DNA from: CAZADA01 sp964568975
GTDB lineage: Bacteria; Pseudomonadota; Alphaproteobacteria; Caulobacterales; Maricaulaceae
Direction of reading: 5' to 3'
Assembly (NCBI GenBank): GCA_964568975.1
Contig: CAZMSO010000015.1
Span: 1-64,000, forward strand
Length of the DNA: 64,000 bases
Of the stretch, positions 16,901 through 25,151 are shown in pieces. A model generated the notes under the pieces. The model had not been told where the DNA came from. It made no database searches and saw nothing but the letters and a program-made list of their open reading frames with translations. A program made the position numbers and the translations under genes. How positions within the stretch are numbered: position 1 is the first letter of the stretch; every line of letters starts with the position of its first letter.

Positions 16901-17620
16901 ATGCAGATCAGAAGACGCGCGCTCCTCGCCATGGGGGTGGCGCTGGCGGCGGCGGGCGCGCCGGCTGGCGCGCAGCCGCAGCCGGACGTCCCGTCCAGCG
17001 ACGCCCTGTCCAGCGACGCCCCGTCCAGCGACGCCAGCACGCCTGTGACCTTTTGCGCCGCCTTGAACGCGGCGTTGGACGCTGCGGCCGCCAACACCAT
17101 TGCGACGCTGGCCCTCACGCCGCCCATGCGGGACCGCCCAGCCGGCGATCGCGTGGGAGACGCTGTCGCGCCCCTCGCGCCGCCGCCCTTCACCGCCTGC
17201 GCGCGGACGGTCGCTGGCTTTTCCTCCTGCGCCGTGGAGGCGAGCCCCTTCGGCGCTGGCTGGACGTTGGCGCTGCAACCGGGGGCTGTGTCGTCTGCGC
17301 CCCTCGGATCGCGCGATGTTCCGCCGGCGCCCGCCGATGCACGGGCGTTTGCGGCGATGGTCGAGGCGTGTCCCGCCGCGGCCGTGGCGTCCTATGAGCC
17401 GCCCTGGCCGGCCGGTCCGCGCGTGCGTGAACGGGTGGGCTTCACGGCGCGGGACGGGCGGGCGCGGATCATCATCACGGCGTCGGGGCGGTCGGAGGCG
17501 GAGGTGCTCACGCTCCTCGTCGAGGCGCACAGCCGTGACGCAGAGGGCCCGCAAGAGCCGCCGCCGGCGCCGGACGCGGGCGTGCTCGCTCCCGATCACA
17601 CTCCCCTCAGAACACCGTGA
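16901..17620 (+). CDS. Secreted protein of unknown function with SSDAP repeats
   Basis: A 239-residue product that I do not recognise. It starts MQIRRRALLAMGVALAAAG, a Sec or Tat-like signal peptide with a twin/triple Arg, cleaved near AGA-QP. A 15-bp repeat then encodes SSDA three times. The mature part contains five or six cysteines (TFCAAL, TACAR, SSCAV, EACPA), suggesting disulfides in the periplasm. AGGAGG sits seven bases before ATG 16901. The gene lies between the two CPxC redoxins, so they could act on it; this is inference from position. Confidence 0.65.
   Translation: MQIRRRALLAMGVALAAAGAPAGAQPQPDVPSSDALSSDAPSSDASTPVTFCAALNAALDAAAANTIATLALTPPMRDRPAGDRVGDAVAPLAPPPFTACARTVAGFSSCAVEASPFGAGWTLALQPGAVSSAPLGSRDVPPAPADARAFAAMVEACPAAAVASYEPPWPAGPRVRERVGFTARDGRARIIITASGRSEAEVLTLLVEAHSRDAEGPQEPPPAPDAGVLAPDHTPLRTP
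16991..17035 (+). repeat. Three 15-bp tandem units (SSDA-coding)
   Basis: The unit CCGTCCAGCGACGCC occurs three times in a row, the middle copy with one substitution (T for C at its second base). It lies in frame just after the signal peptide of the unknown secreted protein. Confidence 0.9.
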
Positions 17621-17701
17621 GGCGGGGCGACGCCCCTGCATCGCGCGTCTAAGACCCCGGAGACAGACGCCGCTTGCGCGGCCCAACGCCGGGAGTTCGC
17701 C

Positions 17702-18343
17702 ATGCCATCGCTTCGTCCCATCGCCGCGCGCGCGGCCCAGTTCCTGCAGATCGTGCTCGCCGGCGCCGCCGCCGCGGGCTTAACGCTTGCAGCTTTCGCC
17801 GACGACGTCGGCTTCGGCCCAGACCTCGGCGCGCCCGCCCCCCATCCCCTCGCCTTGACGGATCAAAGCGGCGCCGGGACGGATCTTGCGACCATCCTCG
17901 CCGACGCCGACACAGGCGCGGTCGTGTATTTCAGCCGCTCGCTCTCGTGGTGTCCGGTGTGCATCGCCCAAGCGGCGGGGGTGCATGAGCGCTTAGACGC
18001 TTTCGCTGAGCGCGGCTATGCGGTGGTGATCGTGACGACGGACACGCCTGACACGCTCGCCACTTACGCCAGCGGCGAAGCCCAAACCGCGACGCTTCTG
18101 GCTGATCCCGAGCGCGCGGCCATCGCCGCGTTTGACATTCGCGACCCAGCCTTCGCCGACAAAAAACCGGGTTCGCGCGCCTATGCGCTGCCATACCCCA
18201 GCGTTTTTGTCGTCGATAAGGACGGCGCCGTCGCAGCCAAGCTGTTTGAAGCCGAGGCGTATGGAGACGCGAAGGGATATCGCGCGCGGGTGTCGGTTGA
18301 CGATGTGCTGGCTGAGCTGGACGCCTTAGCGGACGCCGCTTGA
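17702..18343 (+). CDS. Second secreted redoxin with CPVC motif
   Basis: A 213-residue paralogue of the redoxin at 16159. An N-terminal membrane-spanning signal ending near AAFADDVG precedes the thioredoxin-like fold. The redox motif is FSRSLSWCPVCIAQ, and IVTTDTPDTLATYAS and YPSVFVVDKDG follow the peroxiredoxin pattern. It is shorter than the first paralogue. The three genes from 16159 to 18343, and probably the DUF2141 gene after them, read as one periplasmic cassette. Which protein or metal centre they serve is not evident. Confidence 0.8.
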   Translation: MPSLRPIAARAAQFLQIVLAGAAAAGLTLAAFADDVGFGPDLGAPAPHPLALTDQSGAGTDLATILADADTGAVVYFSRSLSWCPVCIAQAAGVHERLDAFAERGYAVVIVTTDTPDTLATYASGEAQTATLLADPERAAIAAFDIRDPAFADKKPGSRAYALPYPSVFVVDKDGAVAAKLFEAEAYGDAKGYRARVSVDDVLAELDALADAA

Positions 18344-18429
18344 GCGGCGTTGACGCGCCGCCGGGCACGCGCTTGAACAACGCTGGCCCGGTCGCGCCGT
18401 GATCGGCGATGGGAGGAGGGACGCTGACG

Positions 18430-18906
18430 ATGAGCCGCCGCCAACCCGGTCGCTGGGTCTGTCGCGCCCTCGCCGCGGCCTGCCTCGTCAGCGCAGCGTG
18501 TGTGGGCGCGACCGCGTCGGCGTTCGCCCGAGACACCCGCGACACGGCCGTGCTGACGCTTGTCATTAAGCGCGTTTCGGTGGCGGAGGGGGACATGATG
18601 GTCGCGCTCTTTCGCAACGCGGACGCATGGAGATCAAACGCGTTCGAGCGCGGCGTGGACGCGCCGGTGACGACGCCGGACACCACTGTAACGTTCGCGG
18701 ATCTCGAACCCGGCGAGTACGCGGTCAAAGTGTATCACGACGAAGATGGCGACGGGGCGTTGAACACTGGGCTCTTTGGCGTCCCGTCTGAGCCATACGG
18801 TTTTTCCAACAACGCCCAAGGCCGGTTCGGACCCGCGTCCTACGACGACGCGCGGTTTACGCTGGAGGCAGGCGACACGCGCCACGTCATCCGCCTCATC
18901 GATTGA
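18430..18906 (+). CDS. DUF2141-family secreted protein
   Basis: A 158-residue exported protein with a signal peptide (MSRRQPGRWVCRALAAACL, cleavage near AFA). The mature part matches DUF2141 in its key motifs: DLEPGEYAVKVYHDEDGDG, NTGLFGVPSEPYGFSNN and GPASYDDARF. These proteins are small beta-sandwich domains of unknown role, common in alphaproteobacteria and Bacteroidetes. ATG 18430 is preceded by GGGAGGAGGGACG; an upstream ATG at 18409 is possible but gives no family sequence. Confidence 0.82.
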   Translation: MSRRQPGRWVCRALAAACLVSAACVGATASAFARDTRDTAVLTLVIKRVSVAEGDMMVALFRNADAWRSNAFERGVDAPVTTPDTTVTFADLEPGEYAVKVYHDEDGDGALNTGLFGVPSEPYGFSNNAQGRFGPASYDDARFTLEAGDTRHVIRLID

Positions 18907-19060
18907 GCACGGCCGAGGCGGCGGCCAGGGCGGCCATCTCGCGAACCGCATAAGACGTCAGCCGGCGGCCTTCGGGCGAGCGCTGGCGGCGCCGGCGCAC
19001 AATGTCACGCGCCTGTCACGGGCTGCGTGTAGCCGTGGCGCGCAAACGAGGAGGCTCTCT

Positions 19061-20173
19061 ATGCGCGCGCTCGCTCCGCTGTTGTGCTCTTTGCCGCTTG
19101 TCCTCGCCGCCTGCGCGACGACGCCGGCGGATCCCATCGCGGCGCTGCGCCCGTTTTACGCCAACTATGACGCGCCGCGGCCCCAACGCCCGCAGGGCGC
19201 TGAGGCGTTAGCGACGCACGCCGTGATCACGCGGCTGGCCTTCGGCTCGTGCATGGAGGAGACGAAAGCCGCGCCGATCCTCAACGCGGTCGCCGCCTCC
19301 CAAGCCGACGCCTTCGTGCTGATGGGCGACAATGTCTATGGCGATGCGGACTCCGGCGACATGACCTTGCCGGAGCTGCGCCAGGCCTATGCGGATTTGG
19401 CCGCGCATGACGACTTCGCGCGGGTCAACGCGGCCATGCCGATTTGGCCGCTGTGGGACGACCATGATTACGGCATGAACGATGCGGGCGGAAATTTCTC
19501 CGCCAAAGAATATGCAGAGGCGTTGTTCCTTGATTTCTGGCGCATTCCCGCGGCTGACCCGCGGCGCGCGCGTCCCGGCGTCTACGCGGCTGAGGCGTAT
19601 GGCCCCGAAGGCCGCACCGTGCGGTTGGTGTTTGTCGACACCCGGTTTTTCCGCGATCCGTTGACGCCCGGGACAGAGGGCCGCCGCTACGACCCCAATG
19701 ACGACCCGACCGTCACGATGCTCGGCGCGAACCAGTGGGCGTGGCTGGAGGCGGAGCTTGCAAAGCCGGCGGACCTGACGGTCGTGGTCTCGTCCATCCA
19801 AGTCATCGCCGATGGCCATGGCTGGGAGGCCTGGCGTACGATGCCGGCGGAACGCGAGCGCCTTTACGCGCTGATCCGCGACGCCGCGCCGGCTAATGTC
19901 GTGCTTGTGTCGGGCGACCGTCATCGCGCGGGCCTCTACCGCCGCGATTTAGGCGCAGGGCGGGTGGTGCATGAGCTGACGTCGTCTTCGCTCAATCTGC
20001 CGGTCTCGGCCTGGGGCGGCGAGGAGGAGCCGGGACCGAACCGTCTCGGCCCGACTTATCTTGACGAAAACTTTGGGCTCCTCGACATTGATTGGGACGC
20101 GCGCACGGCGACGCTGTCGGTGCGCGACGGCGAAGGCGCGTCGGTGTTGAGCGAGACCATCACGCTCCAGTAA
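19061..20173 (+). CDS. PhoD-like metallophosphatase lipoprotein
   Basis: A 370-residue protein with a lipoprotein signal peptide (LPLVLAACATT, lipobox LAAC). The rest is a PhoD-like phosphatase/phosphodiesterase. Metal-binding motifs are FGSCMEE, VLMGDNVYGD, PLWDDHDYG, VFVDTRFF and VSGDRHRAGL. It should act at the outer or periplasmic face on phosphate esters, as alkaline phosphatase D or phospholipase D-like enzymes do; the substrate is unknown. ATG 19061 has GAGGAGG upstream. No Pho box was recognised. Confidence 0.85.
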   Translation: MRALAPLLCSLPLVLAACATTPADPIAALRPFYANYDAPRPQRPQGAEALATHAVITRLAFGSCMEETKAAPILNAVAASQADAFVLMGDNVYGDADSGDMTLPELRQAYADLAAHDDFARVNAAMPIWPLWDDHDYGMNDAGGNFSAKEYAEALFLDFWRIPAADPRRARPGVYAAEAYGPEGRTVRLVFVDTRFFRDPLTPGTEGRRYDPNDDPTVTMLGANQWAWLEAELAKPADLTVVVSSIQVIADGHGWEAWRTMPAERERLYALIRDAAPANVVLVSGDRHRAGLYRRDLGAGRVVHELTSSSLNLPVSAWGGEEEPGPNRLGPTYLDENFGLLDIDWDARTATLSVRDGEGASVLSETITLQ

Positions 20174-20342
20174 CACGCGCACCGCACCGCACCGTGCGCC
20201 CGACGCTGCGGTTCCCCGCCGGGGCGCGCAGTGATCGCCGCGTTCGGCTCGCGGGTGCGTCGGGCTGACCCGCGGCTACCTTCTGGTAACCTTAACTTGG
20301 CAAGCGTGGGGGCGAGCGAACACCGCCGGAGGAGCCGGAACT

Positions 20343-22028
20343 ATGAGCCGCTACCGCACCATCATCGCCCTGCTTGCGGCGATGACCATCATGCACGGGG
20401 CGTCCTCCCTGATGTTTGTGACCACGCCGCTGGCGCTCGGCGTGCGCGGCGTGGGCGCTGCGGGCGCGGGTCTGACGGCGGCCTTGTTCGGGCTTGGCTA
20501 TATCCTTGGGGCGCTGTTTGCGCCGCGGGTGATCAAAGATCTCGGCCACATTCGCGCCTTCGCTTTGTTTGCAGCGTTGGCCGCAGCGCTGACGCTGATG
20601 CTCGGCGGCCCGGACGGGGCGTTCGGCTGGGGGGCGCTGCGTTTTGTCGCCGGCGTGTGCGTGGCGGGCGCCTTCGCGGTCGGCGAGAGCTGGATCGCTC
20701 AGACCGGCCCGTCTGATCGCCGCGGCGACTTGTTGAGCGTCTACGCCACCATCACCCGCATCGGCGTGATCGGCGCGCCGTTTCTCATTGCGGGCATGAG
20801 CCCGGGCGGCGCGGGCGCGCTCATGACCGCGGGCGCCTTGTTTGCGCTTGCGTTGACGCCCATCGCGGCGACGCGCCAAAGCCCGCCGACGCCGCCCTCA
20901 GACGAACGCATGGCGCCCATGAAGCTGGCGCGGCTGGCGCCGGCGGCGTTCGCGGGCGCGTTTGTCGCGGGCTTTGTGAATGGCGCGGTCTTGCAGCTCG
21001 GACCGATTTACGCGACCGCCGGCCAGGAGGCCGCCTCTGCGGGGGCGGCGGCGGCGTTTAACGCGGCGATTGTCTTGGGCGGTTTGCTCGCGCAATGGCC
21101 CGCCGGGCGCTTGTCGGATTATCGCGACCGGCGCGGCGTGATCGGCGCGTTGTCGGGCTTTGCGGCTTTGATGGCGTTGCTGCTGGCGCTCACGCCGCTT
21201 GGCGCGCCCGGCGCGGTGACGCAGATGTTTGCGCTTCTGTGGGGCGGCGGGGCGCTGTCCATTTACGCCATTTGCGTCGCCCATGGCGTCGATCGAGTGC
21301 CGCAGGGCCAAATTGCGCGCCTGGTGTCGGGCATGATGGTCGTGTGGGCGACGGGCGCGGCCGCGGGGCCGTTGATTACGGGCGTTTTCATGACGGTGGG
21401 CCCGAGCGCGTTGTTCTGGATTGCGGGGCTCGTGCAGGCCGGATTGGCGTTGTTGATGTTCCGCCGCCGGGCGGCCCGCAAGCCGGTCGAGCCGGACGAC
21501 AAAGAGACGTTTGCGCCGATTTTGGCGAGCTCCGGCGCGCTGAGCGCGTTAGCCGGCCATGACGAGCGCGCCGCCGCGGCGGGCCCTGGCGGCGGCGCTC
21601 CAGCCGCCGGCGGCGTCCACGCCGATGACGCGCGCGGCGGCGAAGACGATTGGGGCCGGTCTGAGTGGCCCCAGGACAAGGCCGGCGACGCCGACAATGC
21701 CGACGACGTCGCCCCTGATGTGGCCCCTGATGTGGCCCCTGATGTGGCCCCTGATGTGGCCGTTGACGTGGGCGCAGACATTGCGTCGCCCGCCGCTCCC
21801 GCCGGGCGCGCGCCGGATTTCACCGCCGAGGATGACGTCGGCGCGGGGACGGATCCCGCGGCGGCGGGCCCCGGCGGCGAGGCGGCGTTCGATGAAGCCC
21901 AGGGCGAACAGCCCGATCCCTTCGAAAGCCGGCCGACGCCGTCGCGGACGGCGGAAGACGCCGACGAGGACCGCGAAGCGGACGCTGATGACGACGAGGA
22001 TGACGAGGACGACCGCCGCCCGATCTAG
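20343..22028 (+). CDS. MFS transporter with long acidic repeat-bearing tail
   Basis: A 561-residue protein. The first about 380 residues contain roughly twelve hydrophobic segments of a major facilitator superfamily transporter, similar in outline to the YcaD/UMF type (GLGYILGALFAPRVIKDLGH, FAVGESWIAQTGPSDRRGDLLSVYA). The remaining about 180 residues are predicted cytoplasmic, Pro/Ala-rich and strongly acidic, with four to five DVAP units and a closing run of Asp/Glu. Such a tail is unusual for the family. The transported substrate is unknown. The start ATG has GGAGCCGGAACT upstream. Confidence 0.82.
   Translation: MSRYRTIIALLAAMTIMHGASSLMFVTTPLALGVRGVGAAGAGLTAALFGLGYILGALFAPRVIKDLGHIRAFALFAALAAALTLMLGGPDGAFGWGALRFVAGVCVAGAFAVGESWIAQTGPSDRRGDLLSVYATITRIGVIGAPFLIAGMSPGGAGALMTAGALFALALTPIAATRQSPPTPPSDERMAPMKLARLAPAAFAGAFVAGFVNGAVLQLGPIYATAGQEAASAGAAAAFNAAIVLGGLLAQWPAGRLSDYRDRRGVIGALSGFAALMALLLALTPLGAPGAVTQMFALLWGGGALSIYAICVAHGVDRVPQGQIARLVSGMMVVWATGAAAGPLITGVFMTVGPSALFWIAGLVQAGLALLMFRRRAARKPVEPDDKETFAPILASSGALSALAGHDERAAAAGPGGGAPAAGGVHADDARGGEDDWGRSEWPQDKAGDADNADDVAPDVAPDVAPDVAPDVAVDVGADIASPAAPAGRAPDFTAEDDVGAGTDPAAAGPGGEAAFDEAQGEQPDPFESRPTPSRTAEDADEDREADADDDEDDEDDRRPI
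21705..21764 (+). repeat. 12-bp tandem repeat (DVAP units) in the MFS tail
   Basis: Five 12-bp units, three of them identical (GATGTGGCCCCT), with diverged first and last copies. The reading frame encodes DVAP four times and then DVAV. Confidence 0.9.
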
Positions 22029-22213
22029 CGGCGCGATCTCGCGGCGTTGCGGCGGCTAAAAGGCGTGTCGGCTCAACGGCCAAGACGGGCCGTGCGCTCT
22101 CACGCGCCGCGCGTTTCCGTGAGCAGACGTGAATCGTCTCGCCGGCCCCTCTCCGGCACAGTGCGCGGCGTGCGGCGCGAAGCCGCAGCATCGCCAACCC
22201 AACGGAGACGGGC
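22029..22213. other. Intergenic region before the bufferin operon
   Basis: About 185 bases that should carry the buf promoter. It contains GC-rich sequence with no consensus -35/-10 that I can assign and no obvious metal-regulator palindrome. Just before bufA lies AACGGAGACGGGC, which provides a GGAG ribosome-binding site. Confidence 0.4.
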
Positions 22214-22585
22214 ATGACCACCAAAATCACTTCCGCTGCGCTCGCCGGCGCGGTCGCTCTGGCGCTGGGCGCGCCGGCGCTTGCTGGCCCGAATGACGGC
22301 CTCACCCTGCGCGACGGCGCCCCGGACGACGTGCGCGCGGCCTTCGACGCCTGGAAAGACGGCGGCCGGCTGAAGCGCAAAGACAAGCCGGAAAAGTGTT
22401 ATGGCATCGCGCTGGCGGAAGAAAACGACTGCGCCGCGGGCCCGGGCACGAGCTGCGCCGGCACCTCGACGATTGATTACCAAGGCAATGCGTGGACGCT
22501 GGCCCCGGCGGGCTCGTGCGCCTTCATCGACACCCCTGCTGGCCCGGCCTCCCTTGAGGAGCTGGACCGCAACAACCCGGCCTAA
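22214..22585 (+). CDS. bufA: Bufferin-type RiPP precursor (DUF2282)
   Basis: A 123-residue precursor with a Sec signal peptide (residues 1-24, ending ALAG) and four cysteines at residues 62, 73, 81 and 102 in the contexts EKCYG, ENDCA, GTSCAG and GSCAF. This spacing is the DUF2282 signature. In Caulobacter, DUF2282 proteins (bufferins) are copper-binding RiPPs whose cysteines are partly converted to thiooxazoles by an MNIO enzyme before export. Here the predicted substrate is followed 8 bases later by that enzyme. The mature product should be periplasmic and bind copper. The name rests on family and operon context. Confidence 0.85.
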   Translation: MTTKITSAALAGAVALALGAPALAGPNDGLTLRDGAPDDVRAAFDAWKDGGRLKRKDKPEKCYGIALAEENDCAAGPGTSCAGTSTIDYQGNAWTLAPAGSCAFIDTPAGPASLEELDRNNPA

Positions 22586-22593
22586 CGCGGGCG

Positions 22594-23586
22594 ATGCGCC
22601 GCGCTGGCGACCCTTGCGATGACGCGCTGAGCGTGGGCGGCCTGCGGGCGGCGCGCGACGGCGCGGCCTCGCGGCGGTCCCCGGCGGCGGCCGCCCCAAC
22701 GGCGTTGCCCGCGCGCGCTGGCGTCAGCTTGAAGGCGGAGCATTATCGCGACGCGCGTGCGGCGACGGCTGAGGGTGTGTGGTTCGAGGTTCATCCCGAA
22801 AATTACATGACCGCAGGCGGGCCGCGCCTGGCGGCCTTAGAGGCTGTGCGCGCTGATCACGCTGTGTCTTTCCATGGCGTGGGCATGTCGCTGGGCGGCG
22901 TGGATCCGCTGGACGCGACGCATCTCGCGCGCTGGCGCGCTTTGGCGGACCGGTTTGCGCCCGCTGCGGTGTCAGAGCATGTGGCGTGGTCGCGCCGCGA
23001 TGGGGCCTACTTCGCTGATTTGTTGCCGGCGCCGGCCACGCGCGCGGCCCTCGATGCGTTGTGCGCCAACATTGACCGCATGCAAACGGCGCTTGGGCGC
23101 GCGATCCTCATAGAAAACCCGGCGCTTTACGTGGCGTTGCCGGGCGAGCTTGACGAGCCGGAGTTCCTCGCGGAGGCGTGCCGGCGCACGGGCTGCGGCC
23201 TTTTGGTGGACGTCAACAATATCTACGTCACGGCCTGGAACATCGGCCGCGACCCCCACGCCTATCTCGGCGCACTTCCGGGCGAACGGGTGGGCGAGAT
23301 CCACCTCGCCGGCCACGCCGTGCGCGAGGACCCGGGCGAGGACTTGCCGCCGCTCTTGATAGACGCCCACGCCGCGCCGGTGGCGGAGGCGGTGTGGGCG
23401 CTTTATCGCGAAGCGGTGGGTGTTTATGGGCCGAAGCCCACCTTGATCGAGCGCGACGCCGCACTGCCGCCCTTTGGGGAATTGCTCGCTGAGCGCGCCC
23501 ATGCGGAGCGGCTAATGCGCGCCGCCGCGCCATCGCGCTGCGGCGACACGCCGGGGCGGGCGGTGCGCGCCGCCGTCGCGGCCTAG
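22594..23586 (+). CDS. bufB: MNIO (DUF692) iron oxidase, bufferin-modifying enzyme
   Basis: A 330-residue TIM-barrel enzyme of the multinuclear non-heme iron oxidase family (DUF692, as in MbnB and BufB), which oxidises precursor cysteines to oxazolone or thiooxazole groups. Motifs seen in order are WFEVHPENYM, SFHGVGMSLGG, SEHVAWSRRDG, IENPALYV, DVNNIYVTAWN, EIHLAGH and LIERDAALPPF, which hold the metal-ligand His, Glu, Asn and Asp residues. Family sequence begins near ARAGVSLKAEHYRD, so the first about 40 residues are a variable extension and the true start might be downstream. Confidence 0.88.
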   Translation: MRRAGDPCDDALSVGGLRAARDGAASRRSPAAAAPTALPARAGVSLKAEHYRDARAATAEGVWFEVHPENYMTAGGPRLAALEAVRADHAVSFHGVGMSLGGVDPLDATHLARWRALADRFAPAAVSEHVAWSRRDGAYFADLLPAPATRAALDALCANIDRMQTALGRAILIENPALYVALPGELDEPEFLAEACRRTGCGLLVDVNNIYVTAWNIGRDPHAYLGALPGERVGEIHLAGHAVREDPGEDLPPLLIDAHAAPVAEAVWALYREAVGVYGPKPTLIERDAALPPFGELLAERAHAERLMRAAAPSRCGDTPGRAVRAAVAA

Positions 23587-23595
23587 GGCCCCGCT

Positions 23596-24429
23596 ATGGT
23601 TGCGCTCAGCTCGTTCCAAGACGCGTTTGCGGCTGTGGTGCGCGGCGGGTCTGCGGATCTCGCCGCGCTTGGCCTCGACGCGGAGGCCGCCGCCCGGTTA
23701 CGCATTTACCAGGCGAATGTGTCCGCGGCGTTGAGCGAGGCGCTGGCGAAAAGCTTTCCCGCTGTCAAAGACCTTGTGGGGGAGGCGTTTTTCACCGCCA
23801 TGGCGCAGGTCTATGGGCGGGCGCATCCGCCCCAGGACCCCGCCCTCACCAGCTATGGCGCGGAGTTTCCGAAGTTTATCGCAGGGTTTCCGCCGGCTCA
23901 GACACTGGCGTATCTGGCGGACACAGCCCGGCTCGATTGGGCGTGGATGCGCGCTCTGTTCGCCGCCGACACGCCCGGCGACGGCGCGGCGGCCCTCGCG
24001 GGCTTGGACGGGGCGGCGATCGGGCGCGCGCGTCTTGCGCTGCATCCCTCCGTGAGCCTCCTCGCCTCGCCCCACGCCGCCTACGCGATCTGGAGCGCCG
24101 TGCGCGCCGAGGACCGCGACGCGCTGAGCGCCCTCGCCGCGGGGCCGAGCCGTGCGCTGGTGTGGAAGCACGACGCCGCCGTGCGCCATCGCGCGCTGTC
24201 GTCCGGCGAGCATGCGTTCTTCGCGGCGATCGCGGAAGGCGCAGCCGTCGGCCCGGCCATAGCGGCGGGAGCCGCGGCGGAGCCGGACTTTCACGCGCCG
24301 GAAACCTTCGCGGGCGCGCTGGCGGCCGGCGTGCTCGTCGCGGGCCCGGTGGACCCCGCGCGAGGCGCGCCTGATCACCCCCGCGACGCTGACGTCTCAC
24401 CGACGATGACACTCAGGAGTTGTCCATGA
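23596..24429 (+). CDS. bufC: DUF2063/HvfC_N-type partner of the MNIO enzyme
   Basis: A 277-residue protein whose first half (SSFQDAFAAVVRGG, LRIYQANVSAALSEALAKSF, VGEAFFTAMAQVYGRAHPP, LAYLADTARLDWAWM) is the DUF2063 domain. This domain accompanies DUF692 enzymes and is thought to bind the precursor or its leader and present it for modification. It starts 9 bases after bufB and its stop overlaps the start of the next gene (ATGA), which shows tight translational coupling. The C terminus is Ala-rich and less conserved. Confidence 0.82.
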   Translation: MVALSSFQDAFAAVVRGGSADLAALGLDAEAAARLRIYQANVSAALSEALAKSFPAVKDLVGEAFFTAMAQVYGRAHPPQDPALTSYGAEFPKFIAGFPPAQTLAYLADTARLDWAWMRALFAADTPGDGAAALAGLDGAAIGRARLALHPSVSLLASPHAAYAIWSAVRAEDRDALSALAAGPSRALVWKHDAAVRHRALSSGEHAFFAAIAEGAAVGPAIAAGAAAEPDFHAPETFAGALAAGVLVAGPVDPARGAPDHPRDADVSPTMTLRSCP

Positions 24430-25001
24430 CCGCCGCTGCATCCAATCACCGTGTTGAGTCCCGCAAGGACGTCGCGCCAATTCTGCGCCCCCTCGCCGGG
24501 GTGATCGCGTTTAAGGCCGCGCTCTATCGGCGGTTTTGCGCTGCTGCGACTCACGCCCAAAGCGTCAGCTTGGTGGGGCTGCGTTTGGCTGTGGCGTCGG
24601 TCTACTGGAGTTCGGCGCTGACAAAGGTTCAGACAGTGACGCTGTTTTCCGTCGGCGATTTTCGCTTTCGCCTGCCGTTGCCGATTATCCAGGACGGAAC
24701 CTTTATCCTGTTTTCGTATGAATACTTCCCGTCCGCGCCGGCGTGGTTCACCGACATCGCCGCAGTCTTAGCGACGATATTCGAGGTGATCCTCCCGCCG
24801 CTTCTGGCGCTTGGCCTGTTGACGCGCTTCGCTGCGGCGGGGCTTTTGGTGATGACGCTGGTGATCCAAGTCTTTGTGTACCCGACCTGGAGCCACTTCA
24901 TCAGCCCGGCCATGTGGTGGGCGGCGGCGGCGCTCGCTTTGGTGGCGTTTGGCGGCGGCGCGCTCTCGTTAGACCGCCGTTTGGGCGTGGACCGGGCGTA
25001 G
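24426..25001 (+). CDS. bufD: DoxX-family membrane protein of the bufferin operon
   Basis: A 191-residue DoxX-type protein with about four transmembrane helices (GLRLAVASVYWSSALTKV, FTDIAAVLATIFEVILPPLL, AAGLLVMTLVIQVFVYP, AMWWAAAALALVAFGGG). ATG 24426 overlaps the bufC stop and follows CAGGAG at 24414-24419; a TTG at 24420 is a less likely start. DoxX proteins are often the last gene in DUF2282/DUF692 operons. Their role, perhaps in quinone-linked redox or export, is not established. Confidence 0.8.
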   Translation: MTAAASNHRVESRKDVAPILRPLAGVIAFKAALYRRFCAAATHAQSVSLVGLRLAVASVYWSSALTKVQTVTLFSVGDFRFRLPLPIIQDGTFILFSYEYFPSAPAWFTDIAAVLATIFEVILPPLLALGLLTRFAAAGLLVMTLVIQVFVYPTWSHFISPAMWWAAAALALVAFGGGALSLDRRLGVDRA

Positions 25002-25151
25002 CCGGGAGGGACGCCGGCGTCGTCCCGGTGGCGCATTGCGTCGCGGCGGGGCCGACGATAAGACGGCGTCACACGCCCATAGCGGTCGCGCGTCGCCGCG
25101 GCCGTCTGCGCTGCATCCGCCGCCCGCCCACGTCCCGAGGGAGCCCGCCCA

